64,000 nt of DNA from Ligula intestinalis (GCA_036362985.1 JAYGXS010000004.1:69395474-69459473); one strand, 5' to 3'; counted from the stretch's first letter, positions 11,103 through 22,550 are shown. Numbers and translations: made by a program. The notes: generated by a model from the letters alone, not told the origin.

Positions 11103-13821
11103 CAGAATGCTCCTGCCTTAGCGTGGGGATTTTTCTGACCTGAAATCTTCCATACGTCTGGTGGCTGCAAAGAAGTAGTGTACATAGATCAGTTCCCTTC
11201 CGTCTATGAATGAAACATGATTACAGAGGCTGTGATCTTGTATGTGCCCTCTTGAAAGCAAAATCCTCGAAATAAATGCTTAAAGTATCAAAGAACATTT
11301 CAAATAATATTTATTTTCACAACATGAGCTAGTTGCATTTAAATACGCTGGTCTAGAGGGTCTGGCGCCTGTTTTGGTGGCCGTAGTTATGGCAGCCGCG
11401 TCTGCTTCTTTGAAGTCGTTTGAGTTCGAAGTGTTTGGAAAAGTACAAGGTAGAAACTTATTTGTATAACTCCTCCTTAGGTGTATTTTTCCGAAAAGTG
11501 GGCGCTCTCAAATTTTTTTAACGAAATAACCCTGTAGTATACAGCTGCAACAGCACGCGAAAATAATATCGTTGGATGGGTGAAAAATACATCTACGGGG
11601 TCGGTAGTTGGGGTTGCACAAGGTCCTGCTGCAAAAATGGAAGTTTTGTAAGCTCAATGCCTTCAACTTATTGTTCTAGTAAAAACTGGCTCAAAACGAC
11701 CGGAAGCCCGAAGTCGCGCATTCAGAGATGTGACATTAACAAAGAACGTTCAATTACAGCGCTTACCTTCTCATCTTTTGATATAATAAGATAGATCGGC
11801 CCTTTTCTCTACGCACTTAACAGGTTCTGCCGCTACCCATGCAATATTTGCCGTTATAAGCTTATCTAATTGTACAGATTGTTCAGATTCATTTTTAAGA
11901 TATTATCGACCTTTGTCATTTACTGTTTATGCAGTTAAAATTTGGTATGCAAGCGCCTTAAGTTGCTTTTAATCGCCTCAACTGCTTTCAATGGTCAAAA
12001 TTAAACCCCAGCTTATAACAACCTTTTAGCGTGTGTATAACCTTCCCAGGGGACCCCAACGATCCTATAAAATGTAGATTAAGCCATTTACTACATTTTC
12101 GTTTCCCAGTTTGCCCTTCGCCGTCGTACATAAGCGATAGCAGAGTTGAGGATAAACAGGGCGATTAAACCATGTTTGGCGAGTGACTGGATATGGCGCG
12201 CTTTTTGTTGATTATTAGTTCATATATTCGCTCCACAACTATTCATAACTCCCAACCAGGTACTCAGAATCTACGCCTTCTATGTCCAGCAGATATGCTA
12301 CCTATTTGCTTTTTATTGAGGCCCGTCTGTACAACCATAGGTGCTTTATCATGCTTTTTCTGTAGGCCAACTCCAAACACGGCTTTAAAACGTTATTTAC
12401 CTCTAGCGAAGTTAACTCAGTGTAAAGGAACAATTTTAATACATCCTGGAGTGCATAATTGACTCACATTCTTGTTCCGGTTTTTGTTTACAACCATAAG
12501 TCTGTATAGAAGGTGATTCGAATCTAAAGGGGTTACATTTCTATTTGGTGATCCATCATTTATTTGAGATCTTGAAAAATTAAGATGATTATTTAGAGTT
12601 ATTCGGTGGCCTATAGTTCCTTATTGGCTGTCTGATGATTAAGGTTTTTGAGATGTTCTGCCACAGTTTCTGCTGTATGCGCTTCTAAACTTAACACAAT
12701 TGGCATACATTTTATGATAGGCAGAGATTACTGTAGCGCTTCCTATGGTATTAAGATGTTTGAAGTTGTGAAATATGTAGTTTCTGTCTTTTACTTTTTT
12801 GGTTGACATGCTTGATAAATCTTTTCCAAACCCAATTTGGCTGTGCGTTATGTTCCCGATAAATTTACTGTGGAACCTCGGGTGATGTGCAGCTCCATCT
12901 ACGAGCATTTCAAGTACCTTGTCCGGCGTTGAATCTTGCTCCCAGGGCGTGGATCCTCGGTCGCCTGTAGGCAATCAGTGAACAAATGGAGCTCGTTCGA
13001 TTACGAGCTCTCACAAAGCTGGTGCTAAACCACGCGCAGCTCTAGTAATGAATTGACGATGAGAATCTGCTGTCTTGTGTTCGGGACGTCCTTAATCAAC
13101 GAAAGGTATAAGTATACTCTAAATCTTTATATTGGCGTTTTCGTGGCTGCAACGGATTTATTTGATTACCGTTAGTTTGAATGAGAAAATCCATTCCGCA
13201 AGACGAGCGTTTCACATGACGAGTTCGGCGCTGGAACGGCTAGCTTTCTTCTCACATACTTCTGGAAGAGCGCGATCTAGGAAGTGGCACTTCTCTGTCT
13301 GTAGTTAATCGCCGCTGACTTGAAGTTACGCTCAGTTATCATATGTGACTTAAGTTAACGCATGAGATTATATGCTTGACATTGTTATCATTCCTTCTAG
13401 TTCTCTGCGTCTCGTTGAGTCATCATACTTTGTACGTCTGGTTTACCTTTTCTCCTTCTAATTATCTGAATCACTCGGTCCGATGAGTTTGAAGCCTGTC
13501 AGTTGTTTGCCATCCATATATTAATTGAACAAACTGCGAAAACAAGAATAGCTGTAAGGAAACACGGTTAGATGCTTGGCTTTAATGTTGTGAACTTTTG
13601 CAATAGTTTAGTGCTTTCAAATGACTCTTTCGCATTTTAGGCATGTTGTTTTCGTCCACCCAACTTGCTGTGCAACCATCAATCGGAAGTATCTAAAAAA
13701 TAAGAATATAGCATTTAATCAGTTGTTGGACTAGGTGACTACTGACGTGTTGCAGACGGAAAGTGGCACGGAAAACCAACAAGAATAGGGGAAAATTATT
13801 TTAGCAAAGTAACAGTCTTAC
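11103..13821. other. Probable 3' intron or downstream region of the TRPM gene, no secure feature
   Basis: AT-rich DNA with short unassigned frames. The only item of note is the weak terminal-exon candidate near 12640-12765. A minus-strand frame around 11790-11880 (LITANIAWVAAEPVKC) looks coding-like, but I could not assign it. Confidence 0.35.
12640..12765 (-). other. Possible terminal coding segment of the TRPM gene (weak)
   Basis: Within a 111-codon open frame (12639-12974, minus) is TVISAYHKMYANCVKFRSAY followed by a short tail and a stop. NUDT9-H domains end with a similar L-Y-A-(S/N)-H-x-x-F/L motif, so this could be the terminal exon. No acceptor gives the phase 0 that exon n requires, and the rest of the frame resembles nothing I know. 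An intervening exon would be needed. Confidence 0.2.
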
Positions 13822-13935
13822 CTTTAGAAGTATGGCCATGTCTCCATCTGCAGTTGGAATGTTTATGCGAATAGCAGTAATTTCGAGCCAGGCGTTGTCG
13901 CAGTTTATTGGGTCGGCCGCGTAGCCCACTTTCAC
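13822..13935 (-). CDS. TRPM: TRPM channel exon n (NUDT9-H C-subdomain)
   Basis: 38 codons, phase 0/0, bounded by cctatgcag|GTGAAA and CTAAAG|gtaaga. It reads VKVGYAADPINCDNAWLEIT, then AIRINIPTADGDMAILLK. This matches the NUDT9/TRPM2 motif Y-K-G-Y-x-D-D-P-R-N-T-D-N-A-W-x-E-T nearly residue for residue. With exon l it makes the NUDT9-H call firm. The strong donor shows the gene continues toward lower coordinates. The last 20-40 residues of the domain were not securely identified. Confidence 0.9.
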
Positions 13936-14699
13936 CTGCATAGGAATTGTTTAATCAACAAGTAGCTTTTACATCAACAATAATTTACCAAGAAAAAAAG
14001 GTTGGGGCCTCCCGATGATGACCTAGATCCATAGGCTTCCCTATCTCTGACACTATGCGCTAGTCTCATCTGTTTTATCGAATGTACTGGTAGTTTTTCG
14101 CTTTCCTGCTGAGGCCGTTATCTTACCTGGCACCGTGGGCCTCACTGATCTAGAGAATAATATTCGTACAATTGCACTGATGCTGGCTAGCAGTTATTGA
14201 GTTTGAACTACTTTCGCAGCGAAAAAGGCTTGGTGTTTGAGAGCACATTTGACATCTTCGCTCTTCACCCTCTAGAGTGTAATTGTAGTAGTGTAGGGGT
14301 AAATGAATTTGTCGGGCCGACAACGAACAGCCTAAATTACATGTTTCCTTGTGCGGCCTGTTTCCGTGGCATGCACATGTTGTCCCATTGACAGTAAGTT
14401 CGCTCGCACGTTCTTTCTCGGTCGTGGGAGGAAGCCAGTGAACTTGGGCTGGCAACAAATAAATATGTCTGTTGCTATGTTTCACTCCACCAAAGTGCCG
14501 GAAGATACCTTATTTAAAGTGTATAGAATGTGAAAGAGGTAGGCATTCTGCAAATAAGGCCACATACCGAAACAATGTCTCTACCATCCTGCGTTTCAAG
14601 ATGTGGCCCTGGATCGGAGGATAAATGGAAATCTGTGTCATGTGTGAGGCATTGTTTTGTGTTCCATGTTTTAAAGTTGCAAAAATTCCCATCAGATAA

Positions 14700-14954
14700 T
14701 TCAGAACAGCATTTGCCGAGTGTACACTCGCGATTCGATTGAAGAAGCCTGTTTTATGCGCGCAAAAGAAGTCTGTGCAAACTCCACAAGAGGCGTGGCC
14801 CAGTCACTTAGTGCATGCACTAATCCGCGCACTGATTTGCTCCCGCTTGTAAGGAAAAACGATCGATTGATTGCTTAAATTTAACCCTCCCATGTAGTTG
14901 TATGGCCTGAGGAAAATTTACGGAAAGTGTACACTCGCCAAATGCTGTTCTGAA
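14700..14954. mobile_element. MITE-like element with 29-bp terminal inverted repeats
   Basis: The left end, ttcagaacagcatttgccga and the next nine bases (14700-14728), is the reverse complement of the right end (14926-14954) with one mismatch. The 255-bp element has no coding capacity. The TIR includes a palindrome, agtgtacact. It lies in the TRPM intron between exons m and n. The superfamily is unknown and no clear target duplication was seen. Confidence 0.7.
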
Positions 14955-15297
14955 TGTTCTATGTTCGTAGTTATTTTCTACTGGTTGTTACTGGATCACA
15001 TTTATTGTGCCGAAAATTACCTAGTTCATGCCTGCTTCCACCTCCGATTGGTTAGTTGGCGGGTTTAAGCATTCATTATTTTGTTCTCTAAAGTGCCACA
15101 TAGAGTCTTCTGGTAGACCAGGCGATAGTACTCAAGATGGCACCATTTCGCAGATGACGTGGATCATAGAATAATCCTGGACTCACGCCTAATCCGTCCA
15201 GTGAACTGCAAATGGACCTTATAGGCGAAGGTTTTACCCTCGTCCTCAATTGCAATCAAAAAGTAAGAAATGAATAGAGGGACAAACAGTTACTTAC

Positions 15298-15462
15298 GAC
15301 TGATAACGGGCAATTCAGGAGCTGGTCTATGATTGCGTTGTATTCCTGATCAGTGCAGTCACAGTGCTTGGCAGCTACCTCGGTCATTTTCTCACAGAAG
15401 CTGCGTACCAGTGCTCGACTGCAGGACTCCATGTCGCAGCCCATGGGGTGTTTGCACAAAAA
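15298..15462 (-). CDS. TRPM: TRPM channel exon m (degenerate Nudix box)
   Basis: 55 codons, phase 0/0, from gtttttag|TTTTTG to TCAGTC|gtaagt. The sequence CKHPMGCDMESCSRALVRSF followed by CEKMTEVAAKHCDC lines up with the Nudix-box segment of NUDT9 (P-G-G-M-V-D-P-G-E...L-K-R-E-F-G-E-E-A). The R-E-x-x-E-E core is replaced by R-S-F-C-E-K, so the metal-binding glutamates are mostly missing. The segment is cysteine-rich, which is unusual for the family. Placement is supported by phase and by exon n following. Confidence 0.75.
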
Positions 15463-17180
15463 CTAAAAACGTCATTATTAAGGTATGTATATGTGTTCAT
15501 AAAGCAAGGGGTTGAGAAGTAGCTAGGTCTTGGGAGTTGCAGTTTATGTATCACAACTTGGTGACAATGTGTGTGTGTGTTCAACCATCGATTTAGATGA
15601 AGTCCACCGAGTACATCAGCAGGTTGGTACAGAAGGTGAGGGCCTCAGAGGTTAGCTTTAAAGTAATAGCGGACGTGGTTGGCGCCAAAAGCACTGCCCA
15701 CCTTCGCCCGGAGTCAGGAAGACTAAACGGGACCCGGCGTTGGCTTCTTTCACCAATGCAGGCCAGAACAGCGTCTTCTTAGTTTTAAGTGGCAGTAGTC
15801 CTTTGCGCTGCTACTACTGCATTATCTAACATCACTCACCTTCATTAGGTGTCAAGCCAGACTCAAGAAAACCAAAGCTGGCATACTACAACTACTGCTG
15901 CTGTTAGTAATACTACCAACTAAGGCTGTAGTTGAGTGATAGTATTGCTGATACTATTTCTGGCTCTATTATTAGTGATGCTGATTAAAGTCAGCACTGG
16001 GCACATATCGCCTCAATCTCAAAAAGAAGTGTAGTAGTACTAGCTCTAGCACTGATGCTACCATTTGTCAGCGGTGACGCTGATTAAAACCAATGCCGGG
16101 GCTCATACCCCCTTGATCTCAATGATTTCAATGGTCGAACTAACACTGCGTCTCTCGCGAGAACTTATGCCTGTTGACAGTGACAGCCGTGTCCTCAGCC
16201 AATCACAGCTTTCGAAACAGGTCAGACCGAATCAGACCTCTATCAGTGAAACGGGATTTGACTGGACGTAGCATGCATGCTCGCAAGCACAGCCATAGGT
16301 TGCACTACTCACTGAAACCTCGAAATAGAGAATCTGTTTTCTTCCGTTCAAAAAGTGTCCCTGTGTCATATACATTGGTAGTGAACCCGATATACGGTAA
16401 CATACAAAGTTTGAGTGCGCAATTGTGAAGTCTGTAATTTACGACCGCGTCCTGTATTTGAAGTCCGAATGGCGTATTTCAAGACTACAGACATAAGGAT
16501 TTAACGGCTGCCAACCCCGTTGGGACTGGACACTTAGGCAGATTCATGGGTACACGCCTGGGTTATATCGTGTTACCGAATGAGTGTAACTAAAAGTTGA
16601 TCATTCTACGTAAACTTTTAAGAATGATATTCAAGACAGGTATTATTAGCCTAATTTTTGAATGCCTTGCGTAAAATAAGTCAGTAGCTCCAATCACAGA
16701 TACAGTTTAGGGGGTTGAAATACTGAATTTGGGGTCTACCATACTCCTCCATGTAATTTCCGTTTGATCCCGTTAGCTTTTTTAAGAATTGTCTGCAGAG
16801 AGGCTTTCGTCTGCAACTACAATTTATTTGAAATAAAAGAAGCCTCGAACCGCGGAGGCACTTGAACTGAGTGGCCGGCCTGTAGCCTTCTTCCCCTTCG
16901 GGACTTCATTATTTTCTGACGTTTAGAAAAATGCACCGTCGTTGCAGCTATCTACTCCATACTAGCAGTCCTTGTGACAGTATTTGCAAACGTACCGACA
17001 CTTGCAGCCCATTCCTCATAGAATTTAATTCATGCCAAGGAAGCTGTTGGTGTTTTCTCAGCTAATATTGTCAAGGTTTCCAGGACTTTCATGCGGGGAA
17101 TTTTGCGATCATTACGAGTGATCGCATTATGCGTCGAAAATCACGGAGCACAGACATTTATCATATTCTCGATGTTAACC
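15463..17180. other. TRPM intron, no gene recognised
   Basis: It contains a (GT)n run near 15568-15580. An imperfect duplication of about 50 bp (around 15977 and 16070, sharing tgctgattaaa and cctcaatctcaa-type blocks) has a period near 93 bp. Short open frames here show no family motif. Confidence 0.4.
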
Positions 17181-17189
17181 GACAAAGCA

Positions 17190-17345
17190 ATGAGTTCGTG
17201 GTAAAATAGTGGAGTGTTAAACTCAATGAGTAAAAGCCCCGGGCGCGAATCACGGGGTTCTGGCCGTTGAAATTTGGTAGGACTGGCGATAACGACTAAC
17301 AGGCCAGAAATGGCCATTCTGATTTCCATTTTCTTTGTCGGACCC
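17190..17345 (+). repeat. SINE, tRNA-derived, diverged (second copy of the 30.8-kb family)
   Basis: It parallels the SINE at 30803-30945: gagttcgtgg start, a B-box-like cgcgaatcacg, and aggccagaaatggccattctg against aggccagaagtaggcattccg. It is more degraded than the 30.8-kb copy. Confidence 0.5.
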
Positions 17346-17699
17346 ATTCAACCCTATCCAGCTAGTCGCTATGTGATTGCTTGCGTGGCCTCTAATTGTG
17401 AGCTCCAGGGCGAAATGGAACTCAATTGTTAAACTACCAGATTGGCGATGCCCGTATATTCACAGATGTAATTATTTAAATATTCCCATAATCACGAGAC
17501 GCAGTTTTACCTCACTCTTTGACGTACTGCAAGTGGTAAATCGTGGTATTTGCACCCACCAAATGGCTAGTTTTGTTCAACTATATTTCACAAAAGTGGT
17601 GCAGTCAACTCTTAATGTTTGTGTTTATTGCACAAAGTTATACGGTTTTGAAAACGACCAGCAGAGCATGAAATATTCCAGCTCAGGAAAAATCGAAAT

Positions 17700-18125
17700 T
17701 GTGGCACACACCACAGTTCGACCGTCGCTCTCGATGATGTCCACCACGACCTTCAGCAAGCTGAAACAAAGCAGTGACTCCCGCAGAATTAAAGTGAAAG
17801 TCGACTTGCAGAAAATCTACCCCACTTCCACACCGCGACTCGATGTCAAGACAAAAGTGAAGAAAACCGAAGATGGGAGAGGGGGTGGGGCGCAGGCGGC
17901 TGGCGCGACCAACACTCCAACACGCACCACAACAACACGAAATTGCTACCTAGTTTCTCGTCCGGGGCGCCATAAAGACCACATTAAAGAGGAGCCATTA
18001 CAGTCTGACTCTCAGCCCGCAGTAAGCTACTGCACACAAAGACACACATTGGGCCGACTGCAGTGTCCGAGTTATCCCGTCCGTTGGCAACCCCTCCAAG
18101 CCACATCTTTTATCTCAGAGCGATA
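17700..18125 (+). repeat. Dispersed repeat R4, copy 1
   Basis: Similar to 18700-19090: both have cacacaccacagtt(c/t)ga(c/c)g, aaagcttcaac/ccttcagc...ctgaa, then ttgcagaa, gtcaagac(a/g)aagt and ggcg(c)gttggcgcgac blocks. A 249-codon frame at 17377-18126 crosses it and is probably fortuitous, since the second copy does not keep the frame. Confidence 0.5.
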
Positions 18126-18129
18126 GCTT

Positions 18130-18640
18130 CAAGTGCACCAGAGAAGGAAATGCGCTGAGGGTCGACCTCACTCATTCTCCTGTAGTGGTCGTTGCTGCCC
18201 AACGCCCATCTAACCCTTGATGTCACAGACAAGGTCACTCAGAGCAGGCCCCTGTGCGAATGTACTTTTCGGCCTGCCTCCGACCGGACGCGAATTGGCG
18301 CATGAGACACTCATCACCCACGCCAGTGTCTATCTTCGTGCGGTCCAACCAGTCACCATCAAGGCTGCGAAACAGATTGGGGATTTGGCAGCCGCTCCGA
18401 TTACTCACTTGGCATTCTGTCCCCTCGCGGGGCGGACGTGCCACCACTGCTCTCTCACACAGTTCTCACGATCGAACACCACACCAGACCGAGTCAACCC
18501 TTCTGCTTACTATTCTCCTTTTTATTCTGTTCAGAATATAATCTTCTCACAAGTCTGGGCTCCGAAAACTTCTTTCATCTCCTTAGGAACCGGGCCTGGA
18601 AAATCGCAGACGTAAGGGTTAAACATTCGTAGCCTTAATA
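18130..18640 (+). repeat. Dispersed repeat R1, divergent copy
   Basis: It ends ctccttaggaaccgggcctggaaaatcgcag, the shared 3' end of the R1 family (see 38930, 45330 and 51030). The upstream half is divergent but includes the tgttcagaatata block equivalent to gtacagaataa in other copies. Confidence 0.5.
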
Positions 18641-18699
18641 CCTTTGCGATACCTCCACCGCCAGCAAAAAGCAATCGCAAAACTGTCGGTCACCTGAGG

Positions 18700-19090
18700 T
18701 GGGACACACGCACACACACACCACAGTTTGACGGTCGGTGTCGATTATATGCACTACAAGCTTCAACGAGTTGAAGCAAGCGGCGACTTCCAGAAGATAT
18801 ACAGCGAGGCAGACTTGCGCGGCATCTTCCTTACTCTCTGATCACACCCGCACCAAAAACCGGTTGTCAAGACGAAGTCAAAAACCCCGGAAATGCAGGA
18901 GGGCGGTTGGCGCGACAACTACTCAACATATGTACCAACAACACTTTTCGTTAGATAAGCTTCCTATAGTGAGCGCCATACAGGCCACATCTGACTCTCA
19001 GGCCGCAGAAAGCGACTACACACACAACAAGACACACTGGACTGACTGCGGCGTCCAAGGGTCGACATCACTATCTCCCCGCCGCCAGTA
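18700..19090 (+). repeat. Dispersed repeat R4, copy 2
   Basis: A diverged second copy of the block at 17700-18125, separated from it by an R1 copy. It begins with a (CA)n run (cacacgcacacacacacc). Confidence 0.5.
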
Positions 19091-19302
19091 GAAGGCCGCT
19101 GCCTAGTTGATCGGCCGCTTGTGGTGGGATGGATGCAGTGCTGAAAAGGGCAAAACACAAACACACACATCGGTCTTGCGACCTTAAAATGGAACCCACA
19201 GGAAGTCTGTTGACAAATAACTTTTCAAGTTAAAAAAATGGGAATATTTAACGAACTAACTTTCTGCCTACACATAAGTAACACCAAATGACGATGACTT
19301 AC

Positions 19303-19626
19303 CCAGGGAAATTGGGCTGGCCTGTGTGGGCTGGAGAGAACGAGGACTTGCGATCGGGTCGAGGGGCCTTCTCCCATCTCTGCCTGTGCACCAATGATGA
19401 GCATGTAGGCGTGATTTGCCCCAATTTCGGGCAGCAGACCACGGCCTCTGACTCCCACACGCCCGCCGGGGTTCCGGACTGCATAGATCTCTACCCGAGA
19501 AGACGCCGTAGACCATACGCTCAACCGTCGCCGCACGCGGGAAGTCTCCAACTCCTGAGCTTCCCATTTCGGCACGCATTGTGGTGGCGGTCGCCACTTT
19601 ATTGAACAGTAGCTGGGTAATGAGTC
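19303..19626 (-). CDS. TRPM: TRPM channel exon l (NUDT9-H N-subdomain)
   Basis: 324 bp, phase 0/0, between ctacacag|GACTCA and TTTCCCTGG|gtaagt. Key sequence: IYAVRNPGGRVGVRGRGLLP followed by EIGANHAYMLIIG. NUDT9 and TRPM2 share R-N-P-x-G-R-T-G-L-x-G-R-G-x-L-x-x-x-G-x-N-H-A at this place, so the match is specific to this family and not to Nudix proteins in general. The TRPM2 part after N-H-A usually reads P-x-x-T-R-W; that is not conserved here. Confidence 0.88.
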
Positions 19627-19863
19627 CTGTGTAGAAAGATGCGATGGATGATATTGAAATCTTATGAAAAGGAGATTAACTGCACGTGAGATCTACATAG
19701 ATTTCATCACAGCATATACACTTATAAGTAAGGGAGATGGCGGGGGGCGGTACTTTGAGGAGGGGTATTCACAAGTAGAGTTGGCCATCTCCAGCCTGTC
19801 ACAGCTTCTGACAGACCTGCGCCATCTGTATATACGAATCCAGACATACAGTTTGTGTTTGAA

Positions 19864-20053
19864 AGAAGTGATCACTGGAACAAGAGTTTAATTGTCCTGA
19901 CGTTTCGGATTCCGTTGGGAATCCTTAGTCATAGGTAATCGTGAGCAAGTCTGCGCATGTCTCAGACTTGTTCACGATTACCTAGGACTAAGGATTATCG
20001 ACGGAATCCAAAACGTCAGGACAATAAAACGCTTGTTCCAGTGATCGCTTCTT
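19864..20053. repeat. Compact inverted repeat, 90-bp arms, 9-base loop
   Basis: Left arm 19864-19953 and right arm 19963-20053 are complementary over nearly their full length (gaagtgatcactggaacaag ... gtgatcgcttc). Each arm includes the PLE-type block hairpin-GAAACGTCAGGACAAT(T)AAA. It appears to be two opposed ends of a PLE or related repeat without the body. It lies in the TRPM intron between exons k and l. Confidence 0.75.
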
Positions 20054-20701
20054 CTTCGGAACTGCTTCCTGGAACTCGGCTATTCTCCTCTATTGGAAGT
20101 TTGTGTTTGCATATGAACTTGATATAAATATTCTGCTGCTCTTTCAAGAGGGTTTTTAGCCCACAGCCCACATTGCTTTCCAACGTCCCTCTCAATACCC
20201 ACTGTCTCAAGTTCATACAATTTCGCAGCGAGCGGTTTGTGGCTCGTCGACTTGCAGACACTTGACTGACTTCCACTGGAACACACGCGTGCGTTTACAT
20301 AATCGCTGATACCAAAGGGTCACTTGAACACGTCAAACCTCGGTTGAGAGGTTAGGAGCCACCATACATGGACCTCTACCGGATAATGCAACACACTAAC
20401 TGGATAGCACTTGAGCTTGCTTCACGATCCTATAGAAGCAGCTGCCACAACTACCACGCTTTCATTTCTGACAGGACGTTGTCCACACCAGTTTTGCCTG
20501 CCTGTGAAATTTATGCTTCCTCGTTTAACCATCTTCTCCGCCCTCTGATTTGGGAGCCTGTGGTCTGTCGACGGTTATATTTAAATAAGTTTACTAGCAT
20601 TAAGAAGTTGTCCACCTCGTCAATACGTCTAACTGGGAACAGTTCAGAAAAGCGGAAAATGAAAAAGAAAGTGATTGGGGAGAAAACGGTTTGAAAATTA
20701 C

Positions 20702-20871
20702 CTCCCAGGGTACTGGTGTATCGAAAATATGGGGAGCTAGGTCGGCAGAGAACGTTGCGTAGATCGCCAGCCAATGACCGTCGCTGGAAAACACCATGGG
20801 TGCATTGCATATGCAGACAAGATTTTCCATGGAGCGCTTGACCCTTGGGGGGCTGTTCGGCGTAGACAAGC
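20702..20871 (-). CDS. TRPM: TRPM channel exon k (start of NUDT9-H domain)
   Basis: 170 bp, acceptor preceded by a poly-C tract (ccccccccag|GCTTG), donor TGGGAG|gtaatt. The frame is set by the next exon. It contains NAPMVFSSDGHWLAIYATFS and ends HIFDTPVPWE. The V-P-W-E ending corresponds to the conserved P-x-x-x-V-P-W-E at the N-terminal edge of the TRPM2 NUDT9-homology domain. Entry phase is 1, unlike the phase-0 exit of exon j, so an intervening exon is missing. Other frames over the same bases look plausible, so confidence is lower here. Confidence 0.65.
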
Positions 20872-22185
20872 CTGGGGGGGGGGAAGAATAAATCAAAGAA
20901 ACTTGGGTATACGAGAATCGAGGGATAATGCAGAGGAACGAATGACTGTCCCGTTGGATTATGGCCAACCTTTGTGGTAACTCAACCAACCCCTATAAAA
21001 GTAGCAGAACCAAACATACTTACTAATACAAAATAAGTAAGCAATTACGCAACATAAATACGGCTGCGGTGTTAACTATAAGCTATTGTTATTATTATCT
21101 GTATATTAATGAGGCTGGGAGGAGCGTCATCGTTAGCAATTAAATAAAGTGTGCAGGGTATGTTCTGATTGTGTCGATAGTCGGTGTGCGGCCGCTGACG
21201 GGGCTCACGAGAGGGCCCCAAAGTACAACGGGACGAGAGAGTCCTGGAACCGATCGCTGATTGCCTATCTACTGATGTGAATGTAGTCAAAGATGCGTTA
21301 TTGCCGTCTAATTACGCCTTGTGTGAGCCGCCGAGGAAGAACACAACAAGAAGAGCGCCAAAGTAGAAGTCTTTGTATAAACCTAGTACATCATACTTAA
21401 GCAAGAGAACGCATACAAGATTGGACCAATCAGATTGTGGTATCAAGTAAGGCGCGACTTCATTAGCTTTGTGACACATGCTGTTGGTGTGTTAGAGTCT
21501 TGTGTCTGGCCGCAGCTGCGCGCGTCATCATGTGCACTCTGTGTGGGCGGATCAGTGGTTTGCCATGCGAATGACTCGCCAGGGCGGCGTGCACTTGCAG
21601 TTAAGCTGGGCCCTGATAGCTACCATAGCGCAACATATTTTCGGTACAAATAAAAGGTAGCCTAAATATTCCGTTGCATTCGCATTTGTTTGAGTGTGCG
21701 TTAACTCACTTAGGGCAACTTGTGAACTGTCCCGGAATTATGTTGGTTTGCTTGCACATTTCAGCAGTGGAGTATCTGCTGTACCCAGTGTGAAATGTCA
21801 GGCCTCTGGGTCTTTATCCATGCGTACACATTATTAATAGTTGTACGCTTCCCGCCTAAACTGTTCTTAAATTTACGGTTGGGAACCATGCCAGGAGACC
21901 AGGGGGCAAGCACGATCGCCGCTTTGAGCGAAAGCAGCAGTAGCGCGAGGCTAGCGATCAGAAGTCGTTTGTAAAACCATCATTTAATGTCAAACTATTG
22001 TAATACCAATTTTGCCATCATACTCGCGTAGCACACTCGCAATGCATTAAATAGTTCTCCTTTTTACACAGTTAAATATGCAGCAATATATATCCTCCGC
22101 CACTGAATGATCAGGCACCAGGGTGTGACAAAGGCCGGCTAAAATCACGTACACGTGTGCACCTTGTCTCTGTCATGACTGGTTA
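20872..22185. other. TRPM intron, no gene recognised
   Basis: The exon(s) missing between exons j and k should lie between here and 29064. A proline-rich minus frame near 21180-21265 with an acceptor (cagtag|ATAGGC) was considered, but no donor gives the required phase. Confidence 0.35.
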
Positions 22186-22189
22186 CCCT

Positions 22190-22550
22190 GTAGTGACTAG
22201 CCCGCGTCGAAGTGAACTTTCCCGAGGAACCACCGGAGTTGGTCTCGACGTCTGAGAACACCCAATCACAGTTGCCGCAAAGTTGCTTTCTGGGCCGGTA
22301 ACGAAAAGCAAGCCCACACGCGTGAATTAGGCTCTCTTCGCACTGGCCTGACTGCTGTCAAACCGGCACTTGGACCCGGCTGGCACCCTGGCTGGTCGTG
22401 TGCTCCCAAGTAAAATTTATTCCATCTATTCCTCGTCCGTCTGTGACACAATAAACTATTCCTACTACTTTGGTTCCTATCGACTTCTTAGCTCCTAAGG
22501 AAGCATAGTCTAACGATCGCAGTTGCTAGGGTTCAACTTAATTAAGCCCC
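22190..22550 (+). repeat. Dispersed repeat R1, diverged copy
   Basis: It starts gtgactagcccgcgtcgaagtg and includes cacccaatcacag, acaataaactattcc and gatcgcagttgctaggg, in the same order as the other R1 copies. Confidence 0.55.

Noticed and set aside
12961..12975. Splice acceptor cctacag followed by ATEDPRPGSKIQRRTR as TRPM terminal exon
   Set aside because: Phase 0 is right, but the 21 residues do not resemble the NUDT9-H C-terminus and the stop comes too early.
17377..18126. Host gene of 249 codons on the plus strand
   Set aside because: The second half lies in a repeat whose other copy does not keep the frame, and no domain is recognisable.
20511..20810. Alternative frame over exon k reading LCRPSSPYFRYTSTLGG
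   Set aside because: It resembles the C-R-x-S-P-Y-x-R-Y pattern of some TRPM2 linkers, but it would put exon l in the frame without the RNPGGRVG motif. It could indicate a nearby frameshift; noted but not used.
21180..21265. Proline-rich minus-strand segment as the missing linker exon
   Set aside because: The acceptor is plausible but no donor gives a length of 1 mod 3, and there is no sequence match.
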